Origin: Siphonodentalium dalli
Taxonomy: Eukaryota > Mollusca > Scaphopoda > Gadilida > Siphonodentaliidae
Assembly (NCBI GenBank): GCA_032622095.1
Contig: CP136065.1
Coordinates: 149,053,577-149,117,576, forward strand
DNA: 64,000 bases
Reading direction: 5' to 3'
The number at the start of each line of letters is the position of its first letter. The first letter of the stretch is position 1. Position numbers and translations under genes: made by a program. Below the pieces are notes generated by a model. It worked only from the letters and a program-made list of their open reading frames with translations, was not told the origin of the DNA and made no database searches. Positions 1-11,486 of this stretch are shown here, one piece after another.

Positions 1-64
1 TTTGTGCCATCCAGAAATCATTATTCAATAGAATATTAGATTTTTTCCACCAAAGCTCTACACT

Positions 65-330
65 TTAACCCTTTCATGATGGAAGCTGCACTTGTGCAGT
101 ATTAAAGACCATGTGCCAGTGTATTCTCTTATATATGCTAGTCTCCCATAGGGAGCATCACATATATAAAAGAATGCACTGGATACAAGGCCTTGAAAGC
201 TAAATATTGTTAGGCCAATGATTTCTCTTATATATGCGAGACTCCCTATGGGAGACTCGCATATATAAGAGAATGCATTGGCACAGGGTTTTCGCAAAAT
301 TTCAGGAAGCTCCAGTCATTTAAGGGTTAA
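65..330. mobile_element. piggyBac-like twin-hairpin MITE, copy 1
   Basis: The element begins TTAACCCTTTCATGA and ends with the inverted form (CATTTAAGGGTTAA). A TTAA duplication followed by CCC is the piggyBac signature. Between the ends lie two long hairpins, about 100-180 and 215-285, each with arms containing CTCTTATATATGC and a short CTCCC/GGGAG inner stem. There is no coding capacity. Related copies lie near 4.5, 28.2, 32.3, 36.5, 36.9, 37.1, 41.0 and 48.1 kb. Assignment to piggyBac is inferred from TTAA and CCC only. Confidence 0.75.
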
Positions 331-993
331 TAAAATATGGCACCTAGCAGGTGGAATTTCTACAAATGTAATATGAAGCAGCATAAAACTTCTCCAGGAG
401 GACTGTTATTTTTTCATGTAATAACTATATTTGGTCTTGTCCAACATTTTTTTACGAGAATTAGCTAAACGTAGTCGTAACTGCTAATGATGAGTTTTGT
501 GAAACCTTTTTATTGAGAAATTATGAAATGTTTACAGTACATGTAACAAAAAATCTGCATTTGAAACACTCGGCTGGAAATATAACAACAAGTTTCAAGG
601 TCACATGTATATTCCTTGTATTTTCAATACAACAAGTTTCAAGCCTCAAGGTCACATGTATATTCCTTGTATTTTCAATAGCCTTAATATGTTCCTGATG
701 ATTTGTGAAATCAACCTCATTGTTAATATAAAGTCACTCTACCTTTCAACATTTGTGGATAAAATTTTGCTGTGGTATGTTAATGTTCCATTCTAACTTG
801 TAATCAGAGGTACTTTTACATGTTGTGATCAATGCATAAAGTCAGTTTAGTTATAGAATGATCTACATTTCACTTTTTCTGACAGTAAATTGTTTCAGAA
901 TGTGCAAACATTCTCCCACTTTATGATTCAAAAGCTAAGAGAAATATGATTTAGATGAGACTGACTTCATGCAGTAAAACAAAGAAAGTACAT
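331..993. other. no gene; contains a short tandem duplication
   Basis: No gene is recognisable. At about 587-680 a unit of roughly 43-51 bp containing AACAAGTTTC and CACATGTATATTCC occurs twice in tandem; the second copy carries an extra CCTCAAGG-type insertion. The short open frames here arise from this repeat. Confidence 0.6.
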
Positions 994-1412
994 CAAGCCT
1001 GAGTTTAGTGAGCCTGTCATTTGCAGAACATAGCGGGCTAGCATCACTAAATTCACCCGCTGGGGACTTCATTCTGCTTAGGCCTCATCTTCTCTGGAAA
1101 GTTTCTTTATTATCAAATTTCTATAGAAACTTCTTCACATAGATTCTATTTCTTGTTTAGTTTAGTTTCTATATATCCCCAAATTGGCAGACGACACATT
1201 GCATAATTGAGGTTCCCAATGGCTGTACATCACAATATTCACCATTTGAGAACTTCAGTCTGAGTCTATTGGACCCCATAGCAGATGAGGCCATGCAGAA
1301 TGAGGTCCCAGAAGGTGAATTTGGTGAAGCTAGCCTGCTATGTGATAGCATCACTAAATTCACCCTCTGGGGACCTCATTCTGCAAATGACAGGCACTCT
1401 AAACCAAGGCTT
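994..1412. mobile_element. hAT-type MITE, copy 1 (long form)
   Basis: Terminal inverted repeats begin CAAGCCT and end AAGGCTTG. They continue inward through modules containing CTGTCATTTGCAGAA and CACCCTCTGGGGACC. The flanks AAGTACAT (left) and AAGTATAT (right) match at 7 of 8 positions, as expected for the 8-bp duplication of hAT transposases. The middle contains the internal segment that is missing from short copies. There is no transposase ORF. Confidence 0.7.
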
Positions 1413-1715
1413 GAAGTATATGTACTCTCAGGTGCCTAATAATAGTGATGGATGGTGATTTATGCTGAAAATATTATAGTGATGGCAATTTCACTCTGTC
1501 TCAATGCCAAATAATAGTGATCATTGGGAATTTCTCCAAAATTAATAATCATGCTGACACCATTATTAGGCACCTGAGAGTATTCTCCACACAAGCACTC
1601 TCGGTATTATCTCCTCTCGAATATGGCAGTTCTAATGGAATATATTAGGCAAGTTATGATCGAGAAAATCTAACATCAAAAGTCAGTCACTGTTAGCTAC
1701 CTTCCGTCACATGAT

Positions 1716-1959
1716 CAAGCCTTGAAATAGTGTGCCTGTCATTTGCAGAATGAGGTCCACAGAGGGTGAATTTAGTGATGCTACCCCGCTTAGCGGGCTA
1801 GCATCACCAAATTCACCCTCTGGGAACCTCATTCTGCTTACACCTCAGCAGAATGAGGTCCCCAGAGGGTGAATTTGGTGATGCTAGCCCGCTATGCGGG
1901 GTAGCATCACTAAATTCACCCTCTGGGGACCTCATTCTGCAAATGATTTTCAAGGCTTG
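1716..1959. mobile_element. hAT-type MITE, copy 2 (short form, perfect duplication)
   Basis: The element is bounded by CAAGCCTTG and CAAGGCTTG and flanked on both sides by exactly CACATGAT, a perfect 8-bp target duplication. It is nearly palindromic: the module CAGAATGAGGTCC/GGACCTCATTCTG repeats in both orientations. With the copy at 35992-36245 it defines the family as hAT-like. Confidence 0.85.
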
Positions 1960-1998
1960 CACATGATTGCCTTTGTCACCAAACTTTTATGCATGTGA

Positions 1999-2078
1999 TT
2001 AACATGTTGAGTGCTGGCTCCCATTCAATTACATGCAAAAAGTACAAGATAACTCGTAGTTGGCACTCAACGTGTTAA
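1999..2078. mobile_element. tiny TTAA-flanked hairpin MITE
   Basis: TTAACATGTTGAGTGC at the left is matched by GCACTCAACGTGTTAA at the right. The result is an 80-bp hairpin bounded by TTAA. It is probably the remains of a TTAA-targeting (piggyBac or Kolobok) non-autonomous element. Confidence 0.5.
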
Positions 2079-2142
2079 ATGATTCATCTTTATTGAACGT
2101 CTGGCAATCACATGATCGGATCGCTGAAATGTGACTTGTCTA

Positions 2143-2400
2143 TTAACCCTTTCTATACTGAATGGATTCTCCCATTCAGTTATAAATGTATACATGGGAA
2201 TGGTCTTATTATTCATTTGGAGGGATGTTCAGGTAATAAAAGCAGATGGCACACATACATAAAGATAATACCAGTGCTGATTGATTTCAGAAGTACCGAC
2301 GGATTTCTACTAAATGGTGGAAAATGTTCAGATAATTTGTTCAACTTCTGTGATCATTTCCTTAACCCTTTGAACTTTTTAACTGAACATTACTACAAAT
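2143..2400 (+). mobile_element. partial TTAA MITE, second family
   Basis: The segment starts TTAACCCTTTCTATACTGAA, and the body contains GGTCTTATTATTCATTTGGAG and AAATGTTCAGATAAT-type motifs. Fuller relatives lie at 28595-28934 and 43922-44166, and an inverted one at 2688-3037. No clear right end is present here. The open frame over this segment is repeat sequence, not a gene. Confidence 0.5.
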
Positions 2401-2435
2401 GAATCCTTGGAGTGTTTTTCTGCCAATTTGTTATA

Positions 2436-2648
2436 CAGTAATGCCCTAATTAATCGACTTCTTAACCACAGCAGAATTATGGGTAACTTTTCAGGATTTA
2501 GTTGGAAATATGGCTTGTTACCATTCATCGGAAAGCTCTCGGTGAGAGCTTTCCGATGAATGGTAACAAGCCATATTTCCAACTAAATCCTGAAAAGTTA
2601 CCCATAATTCTGCTGTGGTTAAGAAGTCGATTAATTAGGGCATTACTG
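2436..2648. mobile_element. Tc1/mariner-type palindromic MITE, copy 1
   Basis: The ends are CAGTAATGCCCTAATTAATC and its inverse, ending GGGCATTACTG. The element is flanked by TA on both sides, the Tc1/mariner target duplication. It is a near-perfect palindrome over its whole 213 bp, with the centre of symmetry near CTCTCGGTGAGAG at about 2537-2549. Four more copies occur in this window. Confidence 0.85.
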
Positions 2649-2687
2649 TAGTTCTGAACATCTCTACAATTAGATGATTCTTATATA

Positions 2688-3037
2688 TCCCTTTCAATAC
2701 TAAATACTCATTGACGAATAGTTCCCTTAGGAAATGTTCAGATGCTAAGTTCAACAAACGATCATAGGTGTGGACTCATGTCTCTCAAATACAGATGGAT
2801 GTGATGAGATATGATAGATGTCTACAAAATAATAAAAGATCTAATGTCGTTTGTTGAACTTATTATCTGAACATTTCCCACCAAAGAATATGAATCCTTC
2901 TGCACTTGTATTTATCTTTTCCTCATACTATTTTTTTACTCATTTTTTCCTGAACACCCCTCCAGATGGATAATAGACCATTCCAATTGAATGTATAACT
3001 TTATAACTGACAGTTAATTCATTTAGTAAAGATAGGG
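2688..3037 (-). mobile_element. TTAA-type MITE, second family, inverted copy
   Basis: Read on the minus strand this matches the second TTAA family. It contains the inverted pair GTTCAACAAACGAT and CGTTTGTTGAAC separated by about 90 bp, the module CATTTCCCACCAAAG, and an AAATACTCATTGACGAATAG outer segment. TTAA is not cleanly kept at the ends, so the copy is old. Confidence 0.5.
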
Positions 3038-3042
3038 ATATA

Positions 3043-3225
3043 CAGTAATGCCCTAATTAATCAACTGCTTAACCACAGCAGAATTATGGGTAACTTTTCA
3101 GGATTTAGTCGGATATATGGCTTGTTGCCATTCCATATGACGACAAGCCATATTTCCGACTAAATCCTGAAAAGTTACCCATAATTCTGCTGTGGTTAAG
3201 CAGTCAATTAATTAGGGCATTACTG
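3043..3225. mobile_element. Tc1/mariner-type palindromic MITE, copy 2
   Basis: It has the same ends as copy 1 (CAGTAATGCCCTAATTAATC ... GGGCATTACTG) and TA on both flanks. It is shorter in the middle (183 bp), with a different centre of symmetry than copy 1. Confidence 0.85.
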
Positions 3226-3899
3226 TACTTGAGTATTGAATGTGAGAAGCCACTCAGTAACAATTTGGTCTATCTTTCGATCATCCGTTGTGTCCACAGC
3301 TTGTTATTGTTATTTATTTACATAATATATGTGCCTTAACTCTGCACATACAGGTATGTTATATGTGTACATGTTTCTATTTGAATGTATGATTGAGCGT
3401 ATATTAGTGCATTGACTTGTTAATATTACAATGCTATCCAACACCAAATATTATTTCTCAATCCACACCATTGTTTCTTAAATACGACTCATAATGGTTA
3501 GGCCTCTAATTTGAAGTAATTTCTCACCTTTCAGAAATCAAAATATATTGATAAATTCAAATACAGCATATAACAATATACAAGCTTTGTATACTTTTAA
3601 AATTTAGTAAGAAATTTATTAGCTGTTTTCAAATTTCCACCCATATAAAGTGAAACAATCGCTCTTTATTTTTACCATAACAGAAAAAGACTAATATGGA
3701 ACTCTCTCTCCATGCTTTTCACTCTCTTTTCTTTCTGTGATGATAAATTCTATGACTTTAACAGGTTCGTCTAAGTGTATATAAGTTTTTGTTGTATTTG
3801 TTGAGCTATTTGGATCAGCAGAACATGACAAAATCAATAATTTAGGTTGAATTTGAAACCTGAAGATTATGAGTCGCTTTTACTCAAACATTTCCTGCA
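3226..3899. other. no recognisable feature
   Basis: AT-rich unique-looking sequence. I see no exon with plausible splice sites and no repeat structure. Confidence 0.5.
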
Positions 3900-4251
3900 C
3901 AAGCCGGCAAATAGTGTGTCTGTCATTTGCAGAATGATGTCCCCAGAGGGTGAATTTAGTGACGCAATCCTGCACGGCTGGCTAGCATGACACCTAGGAT
4001 CAGATTGAAGTTCCCCAGTTGAAATAGGTGATGTTCACCCATTAGTCGCCTTGATTATGCATTTTATCTTCTGTAAATTAGAGGATATAGTAACTTCCCA
4101 GAAAGGAAAAAGTAACTAAAAATAATTTTAATTTGAGACTATAGATACTTCCCAGAAGATGAGGCCTAGCCCACTGTGTAGGATAGCAACACTAAATTCA
4201 CCCTCTGGGGACCCCATTCTGCAAATGACAGACACACTATTTTCAGGCTTG
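3900..4251. mobile_element. hAT-type MITE, copy 3
   Basis: CAAGCCGGCAAATAGTGTG at the left is matched by CACTATTTTCAGGCTTG at the right, with the family's CACCCTCTGGGGACC module. Flanks TTCCTGCA and TTCCTGAG agree at 6 of 8 positions, consistent with an aged 8-bp duplication. Confidence 0.7.
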
Positions 4252-4544
4252 TTCCTGAGATGCTATTTGCATCCTGAGATACTATTTGCATCTTTGTTGG
4301 CACATCACCATGACTCCTGAAAAGTCATGAATTTTGAACTTGACATCTATAGCTCTTCACTTTACAACAAGCGGAGATTGAAAATGATGTATGCAAAATC
4401 CTCAAGGCGCTTACTGATGGAGTCACAAGTGTTTAGAGTGGTGCGTCATCAGCAATATCTTTGTTTTCAGCATCGAAAACATAAAGTTTATTGCCGCTGA
4501 TATATATCATAATTCTGGCCTTCTGTTTTGTTCAGATTATTGGT

Positions 4545-4695
4545 TTTCCCTTCCATAACGGAGCTTTCTGAATTTTTTTGAAAAACATGTGCCAATGCAT
4601 TTTCTTATAAATGCGATTCTCCCATAGGCAGCCTCGCATATATAAAAAAAAATGCATTGGCCTGACAATATTTACCTTGACCATGACCATGTAGG
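4545..4695 (-). mobile_element. fragment of twin-hairpin piggyBac-like MITE
   Basis: One hairpin of the family survives: GCCAATGCATTTTCTTATAA against ATATATAAA...ATGCATTGGC. A TGACAATATTTACCTTGACC flank equals, in reverse, the inter-hairpin segment of other copies. The TTAA ends are missing. Confidence 0.55.
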
Positions 4696-4699
4696 GCAT

Positions 4700-6085
4700 T
4701 GCTCTAATCTTCAATCTTAAGTTAATTTGAAGTGACCACAATGTTTTCTCGAACACCCATGACAGGATCGAACCATTTCTGCCATCTCTAGTCGTAAAGG
4801 ATGGAAAATGTGGAGTAAACATGCTGAATTAGACCATTCCACCATTGTTGCATTTGACGCGCCGCTCAGGCACTCACAATGCTTTAGCTGCTGGTGAAAT
4901 ATATCACTCTTCATGATTTATGGTGCCACTGATGTGTATCTGATGGCAAGATTATTGAGACTAGTGCTTGTTGTTTGTAATGTGAATTAACCTGATCAAA
5001 TCTATGGAGTCAACTCACTTGACCTTCACCCACTCATGACTCATAGCTTATCATACAAATCCATAATTTGCATCAACCATTTCATTTAATTTTTGTCTGA
5101 TTACGGGGAGTCCATGATTAAGATCTCATTCTTTATGTAGCCTTTGCAATATTCAAAGCCTGAAATCAGCTGAAATAGCCTTAAATTTAAAAAAAAATCA
5201 AAGAGGCTTGACTTTCAGCAATACATTTGATTATGAGTAGTCCTCTTTAGATCAACTTAGGTTTGAGCTATTGTTTTTGTATTGATAGTCTATTTACAAT
5301 TGCATCGGTTATGGACTGCAGACGCGTCTTTTTGTTTTTCTCTTTTCAGTCAATTTCAACTTGAACTCCAGTTAGAAGAATGAGCCAGTTGACAGCCAAA
5401 ACTTACCGGGCCAAATAAATGATGGTACAGATGCGTAAAACTCATCTGGTAAAAACTAAACATTCATGTATATCATAACGAGTACTATCATTAGGCTGTT
5501 TTGAGTAATGTATGTGGCCAAACATTTTAGGGCTGGTACCAAATGTCAATGCATTCAAAGGTCATTTGGAGGTTCTATGTACAGAACGAGTTCTTTTCAA
5601 TGACTCCTGTAAGTGGGACAGGTATTCCTCAGACCAAGTCATCACCATGAAATATTTACGTCACTTGATTGAATATATATAACTGACTATAGCAATAATT
5701 ATTTCTGTAGGGAGTAGACATCTGTGGTTTTGTTTTTTGTTTCCAAGGTTACCTTCTTCATATTTTATTTTATACATTCAGTCATACATTAATCCATTGT
5801 ATATAGATATTTGAGTTTCTGGGCTTGTTGATTGAACAGTATACATTTGGATGAGAATAAACACTGTTTTAGTTGTAGTTTTGTTTTGATTGTTTACCAT
5901 TCGAAATGAGACTACTTTTTATCCAGCACAACCAGGCACAACATGCTTTCATGTAAAGTAACACGAGCAAAACCCAGCATATATCAATAATGCTCCATTG
6001 GGCTGATTATCAAGAGAATATTAGACATATTCAAAAGCCAAGCAAAACGAAAATTATTTTTATAAATAGAAATCTTAACTATGAA
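4700..6085. other. no recognisable feature
   Basis: No exon, RNA gene or repeat that I can support. The short minus-strand frames at 4.5-4.9 kb have no splice context and overlap the MITE fragment. Confidence 0.5.
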
Positions 6086-6093
6086 CCTCATAT

Positions 6094-7373
6094 TAGGGCC
6101 CTGCGAACCTTATAATTTAGGTCGAACCGAACCTTGAATTCGAATCATCGTCTTGGTTTCGAATCGAACCGAATCTCGAACCTCGAACCCAATTACCGAC
6201 CGTGTCATTGATGAGAGTCCAAGCGACGTACTCATAATACTAGTAGCCAGTTAGAACGTATGTGTTATATACAAATTTATCGTATACGATATAAGATAAT
6301 TACATGTTGAAGAATTATTTTATATTGGAGATGAATGACAATCCGATAAAACGTTGATTTTATGTTCCGTTTATGTCCATTCATTATATTACAAAACCCC
6401 GATTAAAACAAATATCCGATTATCATTCTCCGTATATACCCGCGTCCGCTCACTGAGCATCACTCATGAAAAATCATAACTTATGACTTATTCTAACAGT
6501 AAGTGAGACAGATGTCTGATTGAATCATCGGTCAAGCTTCCAGTAGTACATATGTACAATGTAAACAACGCGATAAACGACGCATTGAACTCCTAACACA
6601 CTGACAGCATGAACGCGCCACGTGGCATAACTCGGTAACTATTAACAGACTCGTCAATCTGTAACTGCGACAACACATGACAAAGATCAAAGCGTGCCGA
6701 CGTCGCGTTGTAGCAATTAAGTGTCACAAGACAAAGCACATCGGGTTACATAATCATGTCAATCATTTATGCTCATAAACAATGGCCACACCTTCTCCTC
6801 ACTGTGATTGGTTGACTCCAATTGTTGACACAGAAGGCTGCCGGAAATACCTATTCACTTTCAGCCAGTTTACGGAATTCAAAAAAGCTTGTTCGATCTG
6901 TATTCATCAATAATCATAACTTATTGTCTCGTTTGTTAGGTATAATTATGTCTATTAGTAAAGTTATATGGAGAATAAAACAAACTTTGACGAGGTAGAA
7001 CTTTGACTGAGATAGAAATGTTATAGTTTTACTAATTAATTATCACGAATTTGACATGTCCGACTCGACCGTTTAGCGGGAGCGGAATAAAGTTATGCCA
7101 AAAGACCTGTTCAATGAAATATCACCCAGTTACCCCGCCCGAGTAATGATCAAAGTAATTATGTCCAATGTAAACATAAATCATAGTATCACACAGTTGT
7201 ATGTAAACCAATTAATAGACGGTATATAATCAATAAACAATTCCCAGTACGCAAAATTTGCCCATTTTGCGGGACTAAAGAAAAGGTTCGATATAAACGA
7301 ATCCCGTCTAAGGTTTCGAACCGGACCGAATCATCACAGCGGTTTCGAACCTCGAACGGTTCGCAGGGCCCTA
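6094..7373. mobile_element. 1.28-kb non-autonomous hAT element
   Basis: Terminal inverted repeats are TAGGGCCCTGCGAACC and GGTTCGCAGGGCCCTA. An exact 8-bp target duplication, CCTCATAT, lies at 6086-6093 and 7374-7381. Both sub-terminal zones are crowded with short TCGAACC/GGTTCGA motifs in both orientations (about 6100-6195 and 7285-7365), the usual layout of hAT transposase-binding sites. The interior has no transposase ORF. The interior includes CpG-bearing sequence that differs from its surroundings. Confidence 0.9.
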
Positions 7374-7381
7374 CCTCATAT

Positions 7382-8303
7382 ATGCCAAGGGTCGTATGAA
7401 TTTGTCAATGGTCGTAACACTGACAAGTGTAAATTGATAAGACTAGAATGATGTGAGAATCCCCTGCTCTAGATCACTGTGACAAAATATCATGGTTCTA
7501 CTAATAGGAGATAAACAATCTCTGTTGAGGTGGATATTCGAGGATTCAAGCATGCAAACAGTTCACAAACTGTTTTCATGCTCCAATATTCAACGAAATG
7601 AGATAATTTTATCCCATTGTAATTCAATCCACTAAACAGTCTAAAAGGAACTGCAGAAAAATCAGCATTACATGCTATGAAGCGAGACCTATTTCTCCAT
7701 GAGCAAATTCTCTGGATATGTTCCATCGAATGTTACTCGGAACAGCGCCCGAACAACTTCTAATACCAAGTCATTAGACATGCAAGTGGAAAAGTAAGGA
7801 AATAAATCGGGGAATGGGTCATTATTTCGTTACGTGTGTGACATTCAGAGAATTTTTCGGGCCTTCATGTTGACATAGTTTGCGAAGTATCCCATGTTAT
7901 GGGTACACAGGATGGTCATTCTATCTGCCATGAGACCTTCTATGATTTATTTGAGTATAATTGACCAACATTGCATCATGATTGAGATGGAAGATTTTTT
8001 TCGAGCGTTAAGCGTTACAGGTTTTTAGATGAGCTTATTTTGAAGCCTAATTTCTGTGAATTCTAACATCATCAGACAATTGATAGTTATTGAAGGGATG
8101 CTCAATTTTGAAAATAATACTTTTGGTATGAATGTAATGTTTGTACTGAAGTGTCCTGATCCCAAAATCAAAATTTAGCTGCGTTATGTGTGTGACACAA
8201 AAAGCTTCTGAAAACAATTTAAATGGTAACCAGAGAAGCTAGCTGTTATTAATAATCAGGGAGATGCTCATTATTGCATGTGAATAAAATCTTGTTCCTT
8301 TAT
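7382..8303. other. no recognisable feature
   Basis: AT-rich sequence without a supportable gene. A 78-codon minus-strand frame at 7490-7726 matches nothing I recognise and has no clear splice sites. Confidence 0.45.
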
Positions 8304-10595
8304 TAGCTCAACTTACTTTGTAAGTTTGAGCTATTGCCATGGTTTGGCGTCCGTCGTCCGTGTATGCGTGTGTCCGTCAACAATTTCCTTTGGCGCGGGG
8401 CTACAGGTCGTACCTTTGATCTGATCTTTATGATATTTGTCATGAATGTTGACATTGACATGTAGATGGGAACGAGTCATTTTGGGGTCATTCGGCCAAA
8501 AAACATGGCCGCCAGTGGCCATCTTGGATTTTACTCTTTGCATGACTAAATCCTTTGGCGCGGGCTACAGGTCATAGCTTTGGTCAGATCTTAATGAAAT
8601 TTGTCATGGATGTTAAAAATGACATGTAGATGGGAACGAGTCATTTTGGGGTCATTTGACAAAAAAACATGGCCGCCAGTGGCCATCTTGGATTTCAAAA
8701 TTCAATCCATTGGCGCGGGCTACAGGTCGTACTGCTTATATGATCATCATAAAATTTGTCATGGATGTTAAAGGTACTCAACCCGATAAAACTCCTCTCA
8801 ATTACTATTTCAATGGCTTCGGGGGTCAAAAATATTTGATTCGAGTCGAGGAAGTCACCCATCAAAGCTCAGATTTGTTAGATATCGATTTTAGAAATCT
8901 ATTATTTTTCATTATCGGGAATTGTTTCTGGCCCAGAAGACAGTAAAAAATTCGTTGTTATTACCCACTTGATCATAGAGTTATCCATCCTTGTCTGTTT
9001 GAATATAATTTTGGCGTAAAATCTCGAGCATGTTACCAAATTGACGGCAGTTATTGGTACTCATCTCGAGAACATAAGAATTTTCAAAAATCAATATCTA
9101 ATAACTCTGAGCTTTGTTTGATGGGTTCCTCGACTCGAATCAAATATTTTTTACCCCCAAAGCCAAAGAAATAGTAATATAGGACCCTCTGATCGGATTG
9201 TTGTTGTTGGAATCTGTTGAGATGGGGACCCTCTTTACGGGTTGAGTACCTTTAACATTTACATGTAGATGGGAACGAGTCATTTTGGGGTCATTTGGCC
9301 AAAAAACATGGCCGCCAGCAACCATCTTGGTCGGAACTTCATGAAATTTGTCATGGATGTTAACAATGACATGTAGATGGGAAACGAGTGATTTTTGGGT
9401 CATTCGTCTAAAAAACATGGCCGCCAGCAGCTATCTTGGATTTTACTCTTTGCATGACTAAATCCTTTGGCATGGGATACAGGTCATACCTTTGATCTGA
9501 TCTTTATGAAATTTGTCATGAATGTTGACATTGACATGTAGATGGGAACGAGTCATTTTGGGGTCATCTGGCCAAAAATCATGGCCGCTGGTGGCCATCT
9601 TGGATTTCAAAATTCAATCCATAGGCGCGGGCTACAGGTCGTGCTGTTCGTCTGATCATCATGAAATTTGTCATGGATATTAATATTGACATGTAGATGG
9701 GAACGAGTGATTTTGGGGTCGTTCAGCCAAAAAACATGGCCGCCAGCAGCCATCTTGGATTTTACTCTTTGCATGACTAAATTCTTTGGTGCGGGCTACA
9801 GGTTGTAGCTTTTGTCAGAACTTCATGAAATTTGTCATGGATGTTAACAATGACATGTAGATGGGAACGAGTCATTTTGGGGTCGTTCGGCCAAAAAACA
9901 TGGCCGCCAACAGCCATCTTGGATTTTACTCTTTGCATGACTAAATCCATTGGCACAGGCTACAGGTCGTACCTTTGATCGGATCATTATGAGATTTGTA
10001 AAGGCTGTAGATGGGAACAGGTCATTTTGGGGTAATTCGGAAAAAAACATGGCTGCCGGTGGCCATTTTAGAATTTACTCTTTGCATGACTAAATCCTTT
10101 GGTCCGGGCTACAGGTCGTAGCTTTGGTCGGAACTTCATGAAATTTGTCATGGATGTTAACAATGACATGTAGATGGGAAACAGGTCATTTTGGGGTCGT
10201 TTAGCCGAAAAACATGGCCGCCAGCCTCCATCTTGGATTTTACTCTTTGCATGACTAAATCCATTGGCACAGGCTACAGGTCGTACCTTTGATCAGATCA
10301 TTATGAGATTTGTAAAGGCTGTAGATGGGAACAGGTCATTTTGGGGCAATTCGGAAAAAAACATGGCTGCCGGTGGCCATTTTAGAATTTACTCTTTGCA
10401 TCAATAAATCCTTTGGCACACCATAATCACCACATCCCTGATCCGATCATTATGAAACCTGTCATGAATATTGATATTGACATGTACATCTAGTCTTACT
10501 TAGACATTTCAATTAGCACCTTTCCTATTCCTCCATTTACTGTCAACCATTAAATTATTCCCCTACCTAAGTTGAGCTACAGTGTCATTGACACT
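8304..10595 (-). mobile_element. Helentron/pearl-like element with tandem core, copy 1
   Basis: Read on the minus strand it starts with the hairpin AGTGTCAATGACACT (10581-10595), followed by TGTAGCTCAACTTA. It runs through about ten tandem units of roughly 160 bp marked by ATCCAAGATGGC and GGTCGTACC. It ends with a (GGAC)-rich segment and a terminal hairpin TAGCTCAACTTAC/GTAAGTTTGAGCTA (8304 onward). The same ends bound the elements at 14181-16374 and 23989-27619. Short inverted ends, terminal hairpins and tandem core repeats are what is described for Helentron-derived 'pearl'/HINE elements; class assignment is inference. A 480-bp MITE is nested at 8772-9251. Confidence 0.75.
8772..9251. mobile_element. 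long-TIR MITE with TTAA duplication, nested
   Basis: Flanking TTAA at 8768-8771 and 9252-9255; ends AGGTACTCAACCCG and CGGGTTGAGTACCT. The inverted repeat extends about 180 bp inward, including CATCAAAGCTCAGA against CTCTGAGCTTTGTTTGATG. It sits inside one tandem unit of the surrounding element, interrupting GGATGTTAACA-type sequence. TTAA targeting points to piggyBac or Kolobok. Confidence 0.8.
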
Positions 10596-11486
10596 TTCAT
10601 ATATTGACACATTTTAAACATATGCACAGTGTTGTCTTCTCCAGAAATTGTTATGTGTGTGACAGATTTACGAATGGTATAGTATACAATGGGTCAATCT
10701 GCATAAAATGTATCTGGTAATATATACACAGTCGGAATATAAGTCTCCATATGTCACTCTTCGGAGGTGTCACATATATAGATAATTCTAAATGTAAACC
10801 TAATCAGGATAAGCGCCTGATACACGTAGTTATATGAAACCCATAATATATGGCCAGGGGATGCTCATATCCCAAGCAACACAACAGACTAAACATTCAG
10901 TGATTTATTTTTTACAAGAACATGGCTTTTGGGCTGTTACCCGTTGGTAATTCCAACAAAGGGCCATATCTCTCATGAACATTGGCGGGCGGAACCCAAA
11001 TTTGAACTTGACCTGTATTTTGCCATAGTAAATACCTATACAAATTGTCATTGCGTTGAGTGAGACTCTCTAAAGTTATCATAAGGAAGCCAGATGCAAA
11101 CGGACGGGCAGGCAGACCAATGACATAATACGTTCCATTCAACGGGCATTCAAAAAATGATCCCTTATTTATTATAACATATTATTACACAAAAATGTAC
11201 TTGTATGGGGAATTGGGAGTTTTTCATACAGGTATATAGATGTAACATACATTAAGTATGATAAGAGAGTACTCGAAGTACTCTACATTTTGCCTACCAA
11301 CTGATATCTGGATAAAACTGTAAACTCCAGTGATTCCCAGAATACAGATTTACCCCTGCATCGCGTGATGTGATTTCCCCCAATTAATTGCTCTCATTTC
11401 GAGCTGTTTTACAGCATGTTTGTATTAAACATGACCTCCGATGTTCATATAAAGTAGCCTTGACATGTTTGTGAATGGAATTCATA
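10596..11486. other. unassigned interval with a protein-like open frame
   Basis: No repeat family is recognised. It includes the frame described at 10912-11185; the remainder shows nothing I can support. Confidence 0.4.
10912..11185 (-). CDS. possible orphan exon or gene fragment, function unknown
   Basis: A minus-strand open frame of about 90 codons ends at TAA 10912-10914. Its composition looks protein-like, with stretches such as GTYYVIGLPARP, SGFLMITLESL and GQVQIWVPPANV, and it contains no repeat motif. The frame is closed upstream by a stop near 11186, and there is no convincing ATG or pyrimidine-rich acceptor, so it could be a terminal exon, a decayed gene or chance. The alternating hydrophobic pattern suggests beta structure. 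I do not recognise the family. Confidence 0.2.
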
